A DNA stretch of 5,363 bases. Source: Oscillospiraceae bacterium (lineage in GTDB: Bacteria; Bacillota; Clostridia; Oscillospirales; Ruminococcaceae). A program made the translations under genes and the position numbers. Of the stretch, positions 1 through 5,363 are shown piece by piece. The notes beneath the pieces were generated by a model that had not been told where the DNA came from, made no database searches, and saw only the letters and a list, made by a program, of their open reading frames with translations. Each line of letters starts with the position of its first letter. Position 1 is the first letter of the stretch. Location: assembly GCA_016295545.1 (NCBI GenBank), contig JAEDLA010000119.1, positions 1-5,363 on the forward strand, in the 5' to 3' direction.

Positions 1-3000
1 AAGCCAATCACTCTGAATGTAAAAATCACATCTCCGGCAGAACTCGATTTCCCTGAATCAATTAAATCTCTTATCACAACAGAGGAAAAGGATTCAGAAT
101 ACACCTATGTATTTGAAGGCGTACGTTCCAAATATGATGAAATGATGGAATATATCAACGGTTTGCCGGATGATAAGTTTATCGATGACGAAACAGGTCA
201 TGAGTACTGCTATTATTTCAGCACAGGATACTTAAAGGAACAGTTCTACTTTGTAGACGGGGAACCCGAAAAGTTCTCCTATTACTATGACATCACCATT
301 GGTAAGAGCGTTAAAGGTCATACAGTAACATTTAATGCTGGTGAAGGCGGATACTTCCTCAATGATGACGCAACAACGGCAACATCATTCACAGAAGAAC
401 TCTTAAACGGCACTTACAACATCAATGACTTTACCATTTATTCAAGTAAATTACCACGTCATGACAGCGATGGTGATGTATGTTATGTAGTTGACTACTG
501 GACAGATGAAAATGGAAAGGTCATAGAAAATGATGAATTCACAGTTTCTAAGACAGGCAGAACACTTACAGCTCACTGGACATATAAGCTGCCTGTAAGG
601 CTTGACGATACAGGAATTAGTTACGGTGGGTTTGCAGTAGGTTCAGTTTATAAATCGGGAATTAGTATGTGGCTGTCAGAAGGAACACATACATATTCCG
701 ATCTTATCAGACCCGAGCAGAATGTAGATTCACAAAGCCGTTATGAAGTAACAGGCTGGAGGGACAGCCGTGACGGTGAGGTTCATTCACTGGATGAGGA
801 ATTAACTATCAAGCCTGGTGATGCAAATGTAGTATTTTCTGCGCAATGGGAACACACCGCTGCAGAGCTTAGCTTCTCTACATACGCAAACTTCGTTGAG
901 GGAACAGGTCAGAATCTGATGCCCGGACATGATTTTAATTTTGAGCGAAAGGTTATGCTTCCTTTAGGAAAATATAAAGTAAGCGATTTACCTGTACTTG
1001 AAGATTATGCAAATGAAATGTATACAGAACATAATACAGGCTGGAAGGATCAGAATGGAAATATATACAGCCTTGACGATCCGAATGCTGTAATTGAACT
1101 TAAAGACTCTTCTATAACGCTGATGCCAGTGTTTGAAGACATAGAACGTATTGTTAGTTTCACAGCAAACGGTGGTAAATTCAGTAATGGTTCTGCATCA
1201 TATTCTGAAAAGCTTGCAATAGGAAAGCACAGTGCATCTGAATTACCTGTTCCGATAAGAGAAAATACAGAATACGAAGAATACACATTTAAAGGATGGA
1301 ATGTGTATGGATATGGAATAGAGGGTGAAGAGTATTTACTTTCTCCTGGTGCCGAATTCGATATGAAGAGTACCAGTTATGATTTATCGGCTGAATGGGA
1401 ATGCAATGAGCTGAAACATCATTATGAATATTCATTTGATGAGAATCAACACTGGCTTGAATGCATAAACGAAGGCTGTACCGAATCAGCAGAACCTGTT
1501 AAAAACAATCACAGCTGTGATGAAAACGGATTCTGTGCTGAATGCGGCTACGGCTATGAAATTCCTCCGCTTAATAACGGAACATATGAAATCTCAACCG
1601 CAGCACAGCTTTACGGTTTTGCAAAACTTGTTAATGAAAATAATGACTCGGAAGCAAAATTCAATGCTGTTCTTATGTGTGACATTACAGTCAATGAAAA
1701 TGTAATTGATGAAGCAGGTAATTTTGTTGGTGATAAGCTTATAGGCTGGACTCCTATAGGAAATAGGGATATGCCTTATTCAGGCGTATTTGATGGTCAG
1801 GGATATAGTATAAGTGGATTGTATTATAATGATAATTCAGAAGAGAACGATGTAGGTTTATTCGCAGCAATAAGCGATGCAGAAATACTGAATCTTATAA
1901 TAGATGATTCGTATTTTAAATCTTCTCCGTTTAGTGGAAATGTCGGTGGTATAGCTGGAATGGCAGCAAATAGTACTTTCTCCGCAGTTGAGAACAGAGC
2001 ATCAATAAGCGGAAATGGCTGTGGAGGAATCTGTGCTGATGCAGATGTTTGCACATTTAAGAATTGTCTTAATACAGGAAAAATCAGTGGTGAAATCCTT
2101 GCATCCGGAATTTCCCGTGGAGAATCGTCTATAATCAATTGCTGCAACAACGGAAGAATGATAGTTCCTGTGGAATGTGAAGCATATTCAATCGGAAGCG
2201 GCAACAGTATAGTACATTGTTTCTACAATACAGATTTGTGTGGTTTGAAATCGTCTGAAGCAGTTGAAACAAGAGAAATATACGGAAAAAATGATGTCCA
2301 GATGCGTTCAGGTGAAACTGCATATCTGCTTTCACAGGGCTGTACAGTCGGCGAGGGTGAAAATGCAATAACTTATGACGGCTCAGTCTGGGGTCAGAAG
2401 CTCGGTGACGGCGGTGACGCTTCACCTGTTCTTGACAGCACTAAAAAGGTATATCAGACAGTTGGCTGTACAAACGGCTATTCAAATCAGCAGAATGAAG
2501 CAAAAGCGCATACAGACTCTGATGGAAACGGCGTATGTGATTCCTGCGAAACAGTTATTGATTACTCTAATCATCTGCTGACACTGATAACATCAGCAAA
2601 GGCAATAGAACAGGGTAAATATTCAGACCTGTCATTCAAGGCATTGCAGGACGCAGTTGCAGAAGCTGAAAAGCTGACTTCTGAAAATACACAAGAAGAG
2701 CTGAATGCGGCGTATAAAGCATTAGAATCTGCAATCGGTAATCTTAAAGAGGCTAAAACTGTTTTATGCGTATCAAGCAATCCTGATAATTCAGGCATAC
2801 TTACCGGCGGCGGAAAGTATGCTGTGGGCGAAACAATCACTATGACTGCAAGGGCAGTAAGCGGATATAAGTTCCTTGGCTGGTATCTGAACAATTCGAA
2901 AATTTCAACGGATACTACTTATGAAATTACTGTTACAGGTGAGACCCCTGATGCGGTTAACTATGTGGCAAAGTATGTATCCAATGAGCAGAATAATCTT

Positions 3001-4071
3001 TCAGTTACAGTAGGTAACGGCACAGTTGCTTACAGCTGTCAGTACGAGGAAGTAACCGGTACATGGAGCAGTGATACAGAGGAGCAGTTTGCAAAGGGAA
3101 CAGATTTCATTGTAAAAGCAATCCCGAGTGATGGATATACTTTCCTTTACTGGGTAAATGCTGACGGTAGAATCCTTACAGAATCACTGGAATACAGCTT
3201 CTATCTTGGCGATAACATGAAGTTACAGGCTTGCTACAAACCAAATACTCCGGATTCACACTATGTCGTATTTAAGGACATGAACGGTAAAGTTCTCTGG
3301 TCAGGAGATGTATCAATGAATGAGGAAAACGGAGCATATTTAGTTGAAGCTCCTGCACACGGTACATTTGCAGGCTATAATTTCAGCGGCTGGAAATACT
3401 CAAACGGCAATGCAGTAAGCCTGACTGAAACAGATGCTGTAAGAATAACAGAAGATACTGTTATTTATGCAGCTTATGACGCTATAACAGGTCTGACACT
3501 TACAGTTAATGATGTATTGCAGGACGAAACATATGCATATGCAAGTCTTGTTACAGTAACTGCTGAGGAAGAAAATGCAGAAAATTTCTTCTCCGGTTGG
3601 TATTCAGGCGATAAGCTTGTTAGCGACAGCATAGAATATTCATTCTATATCACAGACCACACTTCGTTAACAGCGAAATATGAAAGCTCTGCTGCAATCG
3701 CACAAAATCCGCTTGTTAATATGACAATGAGTGACAGAAACACACTGGAAAACGGCAAGCAGACAGTAGTTATGAATGTAACGTGGTCAGTGCCGGAGGG
3801 ATATACATTTGTTGAGGGCGGTCTTGTACGTTCACTTGTGGACGAATATAGTGATAAGCTTACCCTCGATGATGTAGACGGCACAAACGTAAAGAAGAAT
3901 GTATCAAAGCTTAAAACAGCTGAAGGTACTTACGCATATACCCTTACACTTAGCACAGCGTCTGTAAGCAAAAACTTGTATGCTAAGGGATATATCACAT
4001 ATAAGAATGACGCTACTGGTGAGGTTGTTACGATGTATACAGATAAGTTCACATCCAATGCCGGCAACTAA
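1..4071 (+). CDS. Giant modular extracellular repeat protein (5' end outside the window)
   Basis: The frame is open from base 1 to TAA at 4069-4071, giving 1356 visible residues. The first ATG (142) has no ribosome binding site and lies mid-domain, so the true start is upstream. Modules by residue from base 1: 1-106 unassigned; 107-467 four InlB-B/Listeria-Bacteroides-like repeats; 468-523 Cys/His-rich; 525-812 GLUG-like beta-helix; 837-849 a CxxC motif; 854-920 FIVAR-like helices; 921-1230 four further beta repeats with GW/YW and AKY/ACY signatures; 1236-1356 a beta-sandwich. These modules are typical of secreted clostridial adhesins. No enzyme motif was recognised. The C-terminus has no LPxTG, membrane segment or SLH domain, so anchoring must be N-terminal, upstream, or absent. 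The 34-residue peptide gene follows after 20 bases, probably in the same transcript. An adhesion or binding role is inferred; the ligand is unknown. The reading frame is certain. Confidence 0.95.
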   Translation, partial: KPITLNVKITSPAELDFPESIKSLITTEEKDSEYTYVFEGVRSKYDEMMEYINGLPDDKFIDDETGHEYCYYFSTGYLKEQFYFVDGEPEKFSYYYDITIGKSVKGHTVTFNAGEGGYFLNDDATTATSFTEELLNGTYNINDFTIYSSKLPRHDSDGDVCYVVDYWTDENGKVIENDEFTVSKTGRTLTAHWTYKLPVRLDDTGISYGGFAVGSVYKSGISMWLSEGTHTYSDLIRPEQNVDSQSRYEVTGWRDSRDGEVHSLDEELTIKPGDANVVFSAQWEHTAAELSFSTYANFVEGTGQNLMPGHDFNFERKVMLPLGKYKVSDLPVLEDYANEMYTEHNTGWKDQNGNIYSLDDPNAVIELKDSSITLMPVFEDIERIVSFTANGGKFSNGSASYSEKLAIGKHSASELPVPIRENTEYEEYTFKGWNVYGYGIEGEEYLLSPGAEFDMKSTSYDLSAEWECNELKHHYEYSFDENQHWLECINEGCTESAEPVKNNHSCDENGFCAECGYGYEIPPLNNGTYEISTAAQLYGFAKLVNENNDSEAKFNAVLMCDITVNENVIDEAGNFVGDKLIGWTPIGNRDMPYSGVFDGQGYSISGLYYNDNSEENDVGLFAAISDAEILNLIIDDSYFKSSPFSGNVGGIAGMAANSTFSAVENRASISGNGCGGICADADVCTFKNCLNTGKISGEILASGISRGESSIINCCNNGRMIVPVECEAYSIGSGNSIVHCFYNTDLCGLKSSEAVETREIYGKNDVQMRSGETAYLLSQGCTVGEGENAITYDGSVWGQKLGDGGDASPVLDSTKKVYQTVGCTNGYSNQQNEAKAHTDSDGNGVCDSCETVIDYSNHLLTLITSAKAIEQGKYSDLSFKALQDAVAEAEKLTSENTQEELNAAYKALESAIGNLKEAKTVLCVSSNPDNSGILTGGGKYAVGETITMTARAVSGYKFLGWYLNNSKISTDTTYEITVTGETPDAVNYVAKYVSNEQNNLSVTVGNGTVAYSCQYEEVTGTWSSDTEEQFAKGTDFIVKAIPSDGYTFLYWVNADGRILTESLEYSFYLGDNMKLQACYKPNTPDSHYVVFKDMNGKVLWSGDVSMNEENGAYLVEAPAHGTFAGYNFSGWKYSNGNAVSLTETDAVRITEDTVIYAAYDAITGLTLTVNDVLQDETYAYASLVTVTAEEENAENFFSGWYSGDKLVSDSIEYSFYITDHTSLTAKYESSAAIAQNPLVNMTMSDRNTLENGKQTVVMNVTWSVPEGYTFVEGGLVRSLVDEYSDKLTLDDVDGTNVKKNVSKLKTAEGTYAYTLTLSTASVSKNLYAKGYITYKNDATGEVVTMYTDKFTSNAGN
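319..1407 (+). repeat. Four InlB-B/Listeria-Bacteroides-like protein repeats
   Basis: Four diverged units of about 85-92 residues start near 319, 589, 862 and 1147. Each opens with a beta strand (VTFNAG, VRLDDT, LSFSTY, VSFTANGG), has a central aromatic-W or GW turn (DYW, TGW, TGW, KGW), and ends in a strand of the type LTAHW, FSAQWE, LMPVFED or LSAEWE. This matches the beta-grasp-like repeat of internalin B and many clostridial surface proteins (Pfam Flg_new class). An extra internal signature, G-[TK]-[HY]-x-x-[SN]-[DE]-[LF], recurs in all four. The units are diverged at DNA level, so this is an old tandem array and not a recent slippage product. Domain naming rests on pattern recognition, not on a profile search. 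Confidence 0.75.
1402..1569 (+). other. Cys/His-rich segment, possible metal-binding linker
   Basis: Residues 468-523 of the giant protein join the repeat array to the GLUG module. They carry an HHYEY motif, then HWLEC, a second Cys four residues after that one, an H-S-C group and a CAEC pair before GYGYEIP. The order H-H, H, C, C, H, C, C, C-x-x-C looks like a small zinc-ribbon-like knuckle. Similar 'HxxxWxxC ... C ... CxxCG' spacers are, from memory, common between modules of clostridial surface proteins. Metal binding is inferred; disulfides are an alternative outside the cell. Confidence 0.55.
1573..2436 (+). repeat. GLUG-type beta-helix module
   Basis: Residues 525-812 follow the usual course of GLUG-containing surface modules. 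There is an entry strand YEIS-AAQL--FAKLVNE, then the signature GW-PIG followed by FDGQGYSISGLYY, then VGLF and coil turns of about 25 residues. Successive turns end in the similar strings VENRASISG, FKNCLNTGKISG and INCCNNGRM, with GGIAG and GGICA at turn starts. The module finishes with SGETAYLLSQG and a VWGQKLGDGG...PVL tail, as seen in many GLUG proteins. The fold is probably a right-handed parallel beta-helix used for surface binding. About eleven cysteines in the module are unusual for a secreted protein. Confidence 0.75.
2509..2760 (+). other. CxxC linker plus FIVAR-like helical module
   Basis: Residues 837-849 read HTDSDGNGVCDSC, a short Asp/Gly loop with a C846-x-x-C849 pair that repeats the style of the Cys/His segment about 330 residues earlier. 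Residues 854-920 are predicted helical: LLTLITSAKAIEQGKYSD, then an F-KALQDAV-EAEKL block, then TQEELNAAYKALESAIGNL. This heptad-like pattern and length fit the FIVAR domain found in Gram-positive cell-wall proteins, where it acts as a sugar- or wall-associated spacer. It is the only clearly helical module in an otherwise beta-rich protein. Confidence 0.72.
2761..3690 (+). repeat. Second array of four beta repeats (Flg_new/bacterial-repeat type)
   Basis: Four units start near 2761, 2995, 3259 and 3490, each about 67-83 residues. Each has an opening strand, a central GYKFLGW, GYTFLYW, GYNFSGW or NFFSGW turn, and a closing strand of the type YVAKY, LQACYKP, IYAAYD or LTAKYES. Units 2 and 4 share an almost identical penultimate strand, EYSFY, before a turn starting with G/T-D-N/H. 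The array is shorter per unit than the N-terminal one and lacks its G-x-[HY]-x-x-[SN]-[DE]-L motif, so it is a different subfamily. The probable job is a rigid stalk or binding surface. Confidence 0.72.
3706..4068 (+). other. C-terminal beta-sandwich domain of the giant protein
   Basis: Residues 1236-1356 contain VVMNVTWSVPEGYTFVEGG, then LVRSL, SDKLTLDD, TYAYTLTLSTASV, LYAKGYITYKN and EVVTMYTDKF, ending NAGN. The 'PxGYtfvEGGlv ... Y-kgYitYk---ge-vt-Yt' pattern resembles a terminal Ig-like domain that I recall at the ends of many large clostridial surface proteins. Its position at the exact C-terminus, with no anchor after it, suggests a cap, ligand-binding or sorting role, but none of these is shown by sequence. 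Confidence 0.6.
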
Positions 4072-4076
4072 CATTT

Positions 4077-4085
4077 GAAAGGAAA
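4077..4085 (+). promoter_or_regulatory. Ribosome binding site of the 34-residue peptide
   Basis: GAAAGGAAA lies between the stop of the giant gene and the ATG at 4092, with the AGGA core 8 bases upstream of the start. The good match and spacing support the short reading frame as a real gene. Confidence 0.8.
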
Positions 4086-4091
4086 TTTGTT

Positions 4092-4196
4092 ATGAAAGAA
4101 ATTTATGCAAACCCTGAAATGGAAATCGTTGAGTTTGAAAGTGAGGATGTTATCACAACAAGCAATGAATTTGATAATGAAAATGGAGAAGAATAA
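4092..4196 (+). CDS. Small acidic peptide, 34 residues, YxxP leader-like N-terminus
   Basis: ATG at 4092 to TAA at 4194-4196 encodes 34 residues beginning MKEIYANPEMEIVEFESED, followed by VITTS and an acidic tail ending NGEE. It has ten Glu and two Asp against one Lys, no Cys, and no signal peptide or membrane segment. Evidence for a gene: strong ribosome binding site, 20-base gap to the giant gene on the same strand, and resemblance to short peptides (K-x-Y-x-x-P-x-x-E-[IV]-[IV]-E-F...DVITTS) that I recall from Ruminococcus-type genomes. The Y5-x-x-P8-x-M10 spacing matches the YxxPxL part of lasso-peptide leaders, which bind RRE-type recognition domains; the later Gly and Thr of that motif do not align. 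No modifying enzyme is visible in the window. It could be a RiPP precursor, a signalling peptide or a small cytosolic partner of the surface protein; function unknown. Confidence 0.8.
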   Translation: MKEIYANPEMEIVEFESEDVITTSNEFDNENGEE

Positions 4197-4211
4197 TAAT
4201 TAAATTATACT
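4184..4211 (+). promoter_or_regulatory. Possible sigma-A promoter for the LRR protein gene
   Basis: TGGAGA (4184-4189, 4 of 6 to TTGACA), a 16-base spacer, then TATACT (4206-4211, 5 of 6 to TATAAT). Transcription would start near 4217-4219, placing the stem-loop at 4225 almost at the 5' end of the mRNA. The -35 lies inside the end of the peptide gene. The -35 is weak, so this is a candidate only. Confidence 0.3.
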
Positions 4212-4224
4212 TTTTGACAGAATG

Positions 4225-4251
4225 GAATGGCAGGCTTTTAGCCTGCCATTC
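4225..4251 (+). terminator. Perfect intergenic stem-loop, terminator-like but without a U-tract
   Basis: An 11-bp perfect stem, GAATGGCAGGC (4225-4235) with GCCTGCCATTC (4241-4251), closes a TTTTA loop; a T-A pair in the loop could make it 12 bp. It sits 28 bases after the peptide gene and just before the ribosome binding site of the LRR gene. The downstream bases are CTGAATAGGAG, with no T-run, and there is no T-run for the minus strand either. It may be a weak terminator that lets some transcription through, a processing site separating the two mRNAs, or a 5' protective hairpin if the candidate promoter is real. Confidence 0.5.
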
Positions 4252-4258
4252 TCTGAAT

Positions 4259-4263
4259 AGGAG
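4259..4263 (+). promoter_or_regulatory. Ribosome binding site that fixes the LRR protein start
   Basis: AGGAG lies 7 bases before the ATG at 4271, which opens directly into MKK plus a hydrophobic signal core. The in-frame upstream TTG at 4214 would put the stem-loop inside the coding sequence and add 19 residues ahead of the signal peptide, so it is not the start. Confidence 0.85.
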
Positions 4264-4270
4264 TGTTGTG

Positions 4271-5323
4271 ATGAAAAAGACGTTAGTTATAATATTAAGC
4301 CTTCTGATATGCCTTGGAAGTATTACGATGTCTGTTTCGGCAGAGTATACAGAGGGATATTTCAAATACGAAATGACAGATAACAGTATAACTATTGTTT
4401 CCTATTTCGGCTCAGAAGGGGAAGTGGTTATTCCCGACCATATTGCAGGACTGCCGGTGACTAAGATAGAATCCGGTGCATTTAACGGAAATAAATCAAT
4501 GATTGCTGTGACCATACCTGATACAGTCAGCAGTATAGATAATAATATGTTTGCAGATTTGCATCAGCTGAAAAAGGTTGTTTTGCAGTCGGAAAGTGTC
4601 AGTGTGAATGTGCCGGACGGCTGTGTTCTGGTGGAGGATTACCCTGTTTATGTGAGTATCGACAGCAGTCCCGATAATCCGGAGTCAGAACCAGTGACTG
4701 ATTCAGAGCAGAATCCAGTAGTCACAGAAAAAACAGAAAGCGTTACAGAAAATCAGACAGCTGAAAATCCGGAAGCTGGAAATCAGCCAATAGATAATAC
4801 TCAGAACAAAACAGAAACCACCGCACAGGATAATGCTTTTGAAGCGGCGGGAGATGACGTTGAAACGGTAATTAATATTCAGGAAAAACCGGGAATAATT
4901 ACTGATGACAATAAACTGATAACCGTTGATGATACAGGCAATTTGATTGAAATTGATTCAGACGGCAACGTGGAAGTTATTGACAGAAACCAGAAGTATA
5001 CAGTTTCCACGGATACAAACGGCAAAGTCATTATTACTGATGAAAATAAAAATGAAGTCGTGTATAATAAAGACGAAAACACGGTGGTATATCATAGTCC
5101 GGACGGAAAAGTTATCACAAGAAATTCCCTCAAAACCGATTCCACGGAAAAAAATACTGAAAAAACAGACAATACTACTACGGAAATTGATAATTCAATT
5201 CAAAAGGAAACAGCTGAAAAACAGTCGGTAAGTAAAATCGTAATTCCGGTTTCTGCTGTACTGGTTATAGCTGCTGGAGGAATTGTATTTTACTTTTTCA
5301 GGAAAAAACACAGAAATTCGTAA
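4271..5323 (+). CDS. Secreted BspA-type leucine-rich-repeat protein with C-terminal membrane anchor
   Basis: The product has 350 residues. Residues 1-24 are a signal peptide (MKKTLVIILSLL core, SVSA then E25 as the likely cleavage site). Residues 50-115 are two full and one partial LRR_5/BspA (TpLRR) units, seen as VVIPDHI--LPVTKIESGAF and VTIPDTVSSIDNNMF, followed by KKVVLQ. Residues 130-203 are a Glu/Thr/Asn/Gln/Pro-rich low-complexity stalk. Residues 205-285 are beta-strand repeats with DDTGN, DSDGN, DTNGK and SPDGK turns. Residues 286-320 form a second polar stalk, 323-343 a membrane helix, and RKKHRNS a cytosolic tail. There is no LPxTG, so the protein is held by its C-terminal helix and not by sortase. 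BspA-type LRRs mediate protein or matrix binding in other bacteria; here the LRR is short, so a receptor or scaffold role is an inference. It follows the peptide gene by 74 bases, with a stem-loop between. Confidence 0.93.
   Translation: MKKTLVIILSLLICLGSITMSVSAEYTEGYFKYEMTDNSITIVSYFGSEGEVVIPDHIAGLPVTKIESGAFNGNKSMIAVTIPDTVSSIDNNMFADLHQLKKVVLQSESVSVNVPDGCVLVEDYPVYVSIDSSPDNPESEPVTDSEQNPVVTEKTESVTENQTAENPEAGNQPIDNTQNKTETTAQDNAFEAAGDDVETVINIQEKPGIITDDNKLITVDDTGNLIEIDSDGNVEVIDRNQKYTVSTDTNGKVIITDENKNEVVYNKDENTVVYHSPDGKVITRNSLKTDSTEKNTEKTDNTTTEIDNSIQKETAEKQSVSKIVIPVSAVLVIAAGGIVFYFFRKKHRNS
4883..5119 (+). repeat. Asp/Asn/Gly-turn beta-strand repeats in the LRR protein
   Basis: Residues 205-285 alternate short beta strands with acidic turns about every 9-12 residues: KLITVDDTGN, LIEIDSDGN, VEVIDRNQ, YTVSTDTNGK, VIITDENKN, EVVYNKDEN, TVVYHSPDGK. 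The 'hydrophobic-x-hydrophobic-x-D-x-[DN]-G-[NK]' pattern resembles a small beta-solenoid or hairpin stack; the acidic turns could bind calcium. I cannot assign it to a named family. Confidence 0.55.
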
Positions 5324-5331
5324 ATATTTGT

Positions 5332-5353
5332 AACCCTGCCAAATGGCAGGGTT
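5332..5353 (+). terminator. Probable rho-independent terminator of the LRR protein gene
   Basis: A 9-bp perfect stem, AACCCTGCC (5332-5340) with GGCAGGGTT (5345-5353), closes an AAAT loop 8 bases after the stop codon. It is followed by TAACTGTTTT at the window edge, an imperfect T-rich tail whose full length is not visible. Placement and stem strength support termination. Confidence 0.75.
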
Positions 5354-5363
5354 TAACTGTTTT

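Noticed and set aside
142..147. ATGATG at 142 as the start of the giant protein
   Set aside because: The frame is open back to base 1, no AGGAG-like site precedes it, and the sequence on both sides reads as continuous domain sequence with no signal peptide.
1824..2425. Overlapping minus-strand open frames opposite the GLUG region
   Set aside because: They lie opposite a clearly constrained domain, overlap each other, have no ribosome binding sites, and their translations show no domain pattern.
4214..4219. Perfect TTGACA -35 box
   Set aside because: Spacers of 16-18 bases lead only to TTTTAG, TTTAGC or TTAGCC inside the hairpin loop, with no acceptable -10 element.
4214..4270. In-frame upstream TTG start extending the LRR protein by 19 residues
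   Set aside because: It would translate through the stem-loop, precedes a clear MKK signal peptide, and lacks a ribosome binding site, while the ATG at 4271 has AGGAG at 7 bases.
4304..4315. Cys14 of the LRR protein as a lipoprotein lipobox
   Set aside because: The preceding residues are L-L-I, with Ile at -1 where Gly, Ala or Ser is required; a normal SVSA signal-peptidase site follows.
4947..5231. Plus-strand alternate frame inside the LRR protein gene
   Set aside because: The translation is Lys/Ile-rich low complexity, arising from the A-rich codons of the real frame; there is no independent start signal.

Overview
The window looks like chromosomal DNA of a low-to-moderate GC anaerobic Firmicute, most likely a gut or rumen Ruminococcus-type clostridium (Oscillospiraceae or a relative). 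This is inferred from A-rich AGGA-type ribosome binding sites, the style of the surface-protein domains (Listeria-Bacteroides repeats, GLUG, FIVAR, BspA-like leucine-rich repeats) and a small acidic peptide of a kind I recall from such genomes. No phylogenetic marker is present, so the assignment is not firm.

Layout, all on the + strand. Positions 1-4071 are the 3' part of a very large modular extracellular protein (1356 codons visible, start upstream of the window). In order it has an unassigned region, four InlB-B-like repeats, a Cys/His-rich segment, a GLUG beta-helix-like module rich in cysteine, a short CxxC linker, a FIVAR-type helical module, four more 'GW/AKY' beta repeats, and a C-terminal beta-sandwich. 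Twenty bases later, with its own good ribosome binding site, comes a 34-residue, strongly acidic peptide gene (4092-4196). Its N-terminal YxxP motif resembles leader peptides of some ribosomally made, modified peptides (RiPPs). After a perfect intergenic stem-loop (4225-4251) and a possible promoter comes a 350-residue secreted protein (4271-5323): signal peptide, BspA-type LRR, acidic Thr/Asn/Gln-rich stalk, Asp/Asn/Gly-rich beta-strand repeats, and a C-terminal membrane anchor. A second stem-loop (5332-5353) closes the gene.

Taken together this is a cell-surface locus. The giant protein probably acts in adhesion or binding outside the cell, and the LRR protein is tethered to the membrane with its repeats outward. 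The small peptide is the most intriguing element: it is apparently co-transcribed with the giant protein, which shows no visible C-terminal anchor. A functional link between them is a hypothesis only. No RNA genes, mobile elements or CRISPR arrays were seen, and no minus-strand gene is convincing.
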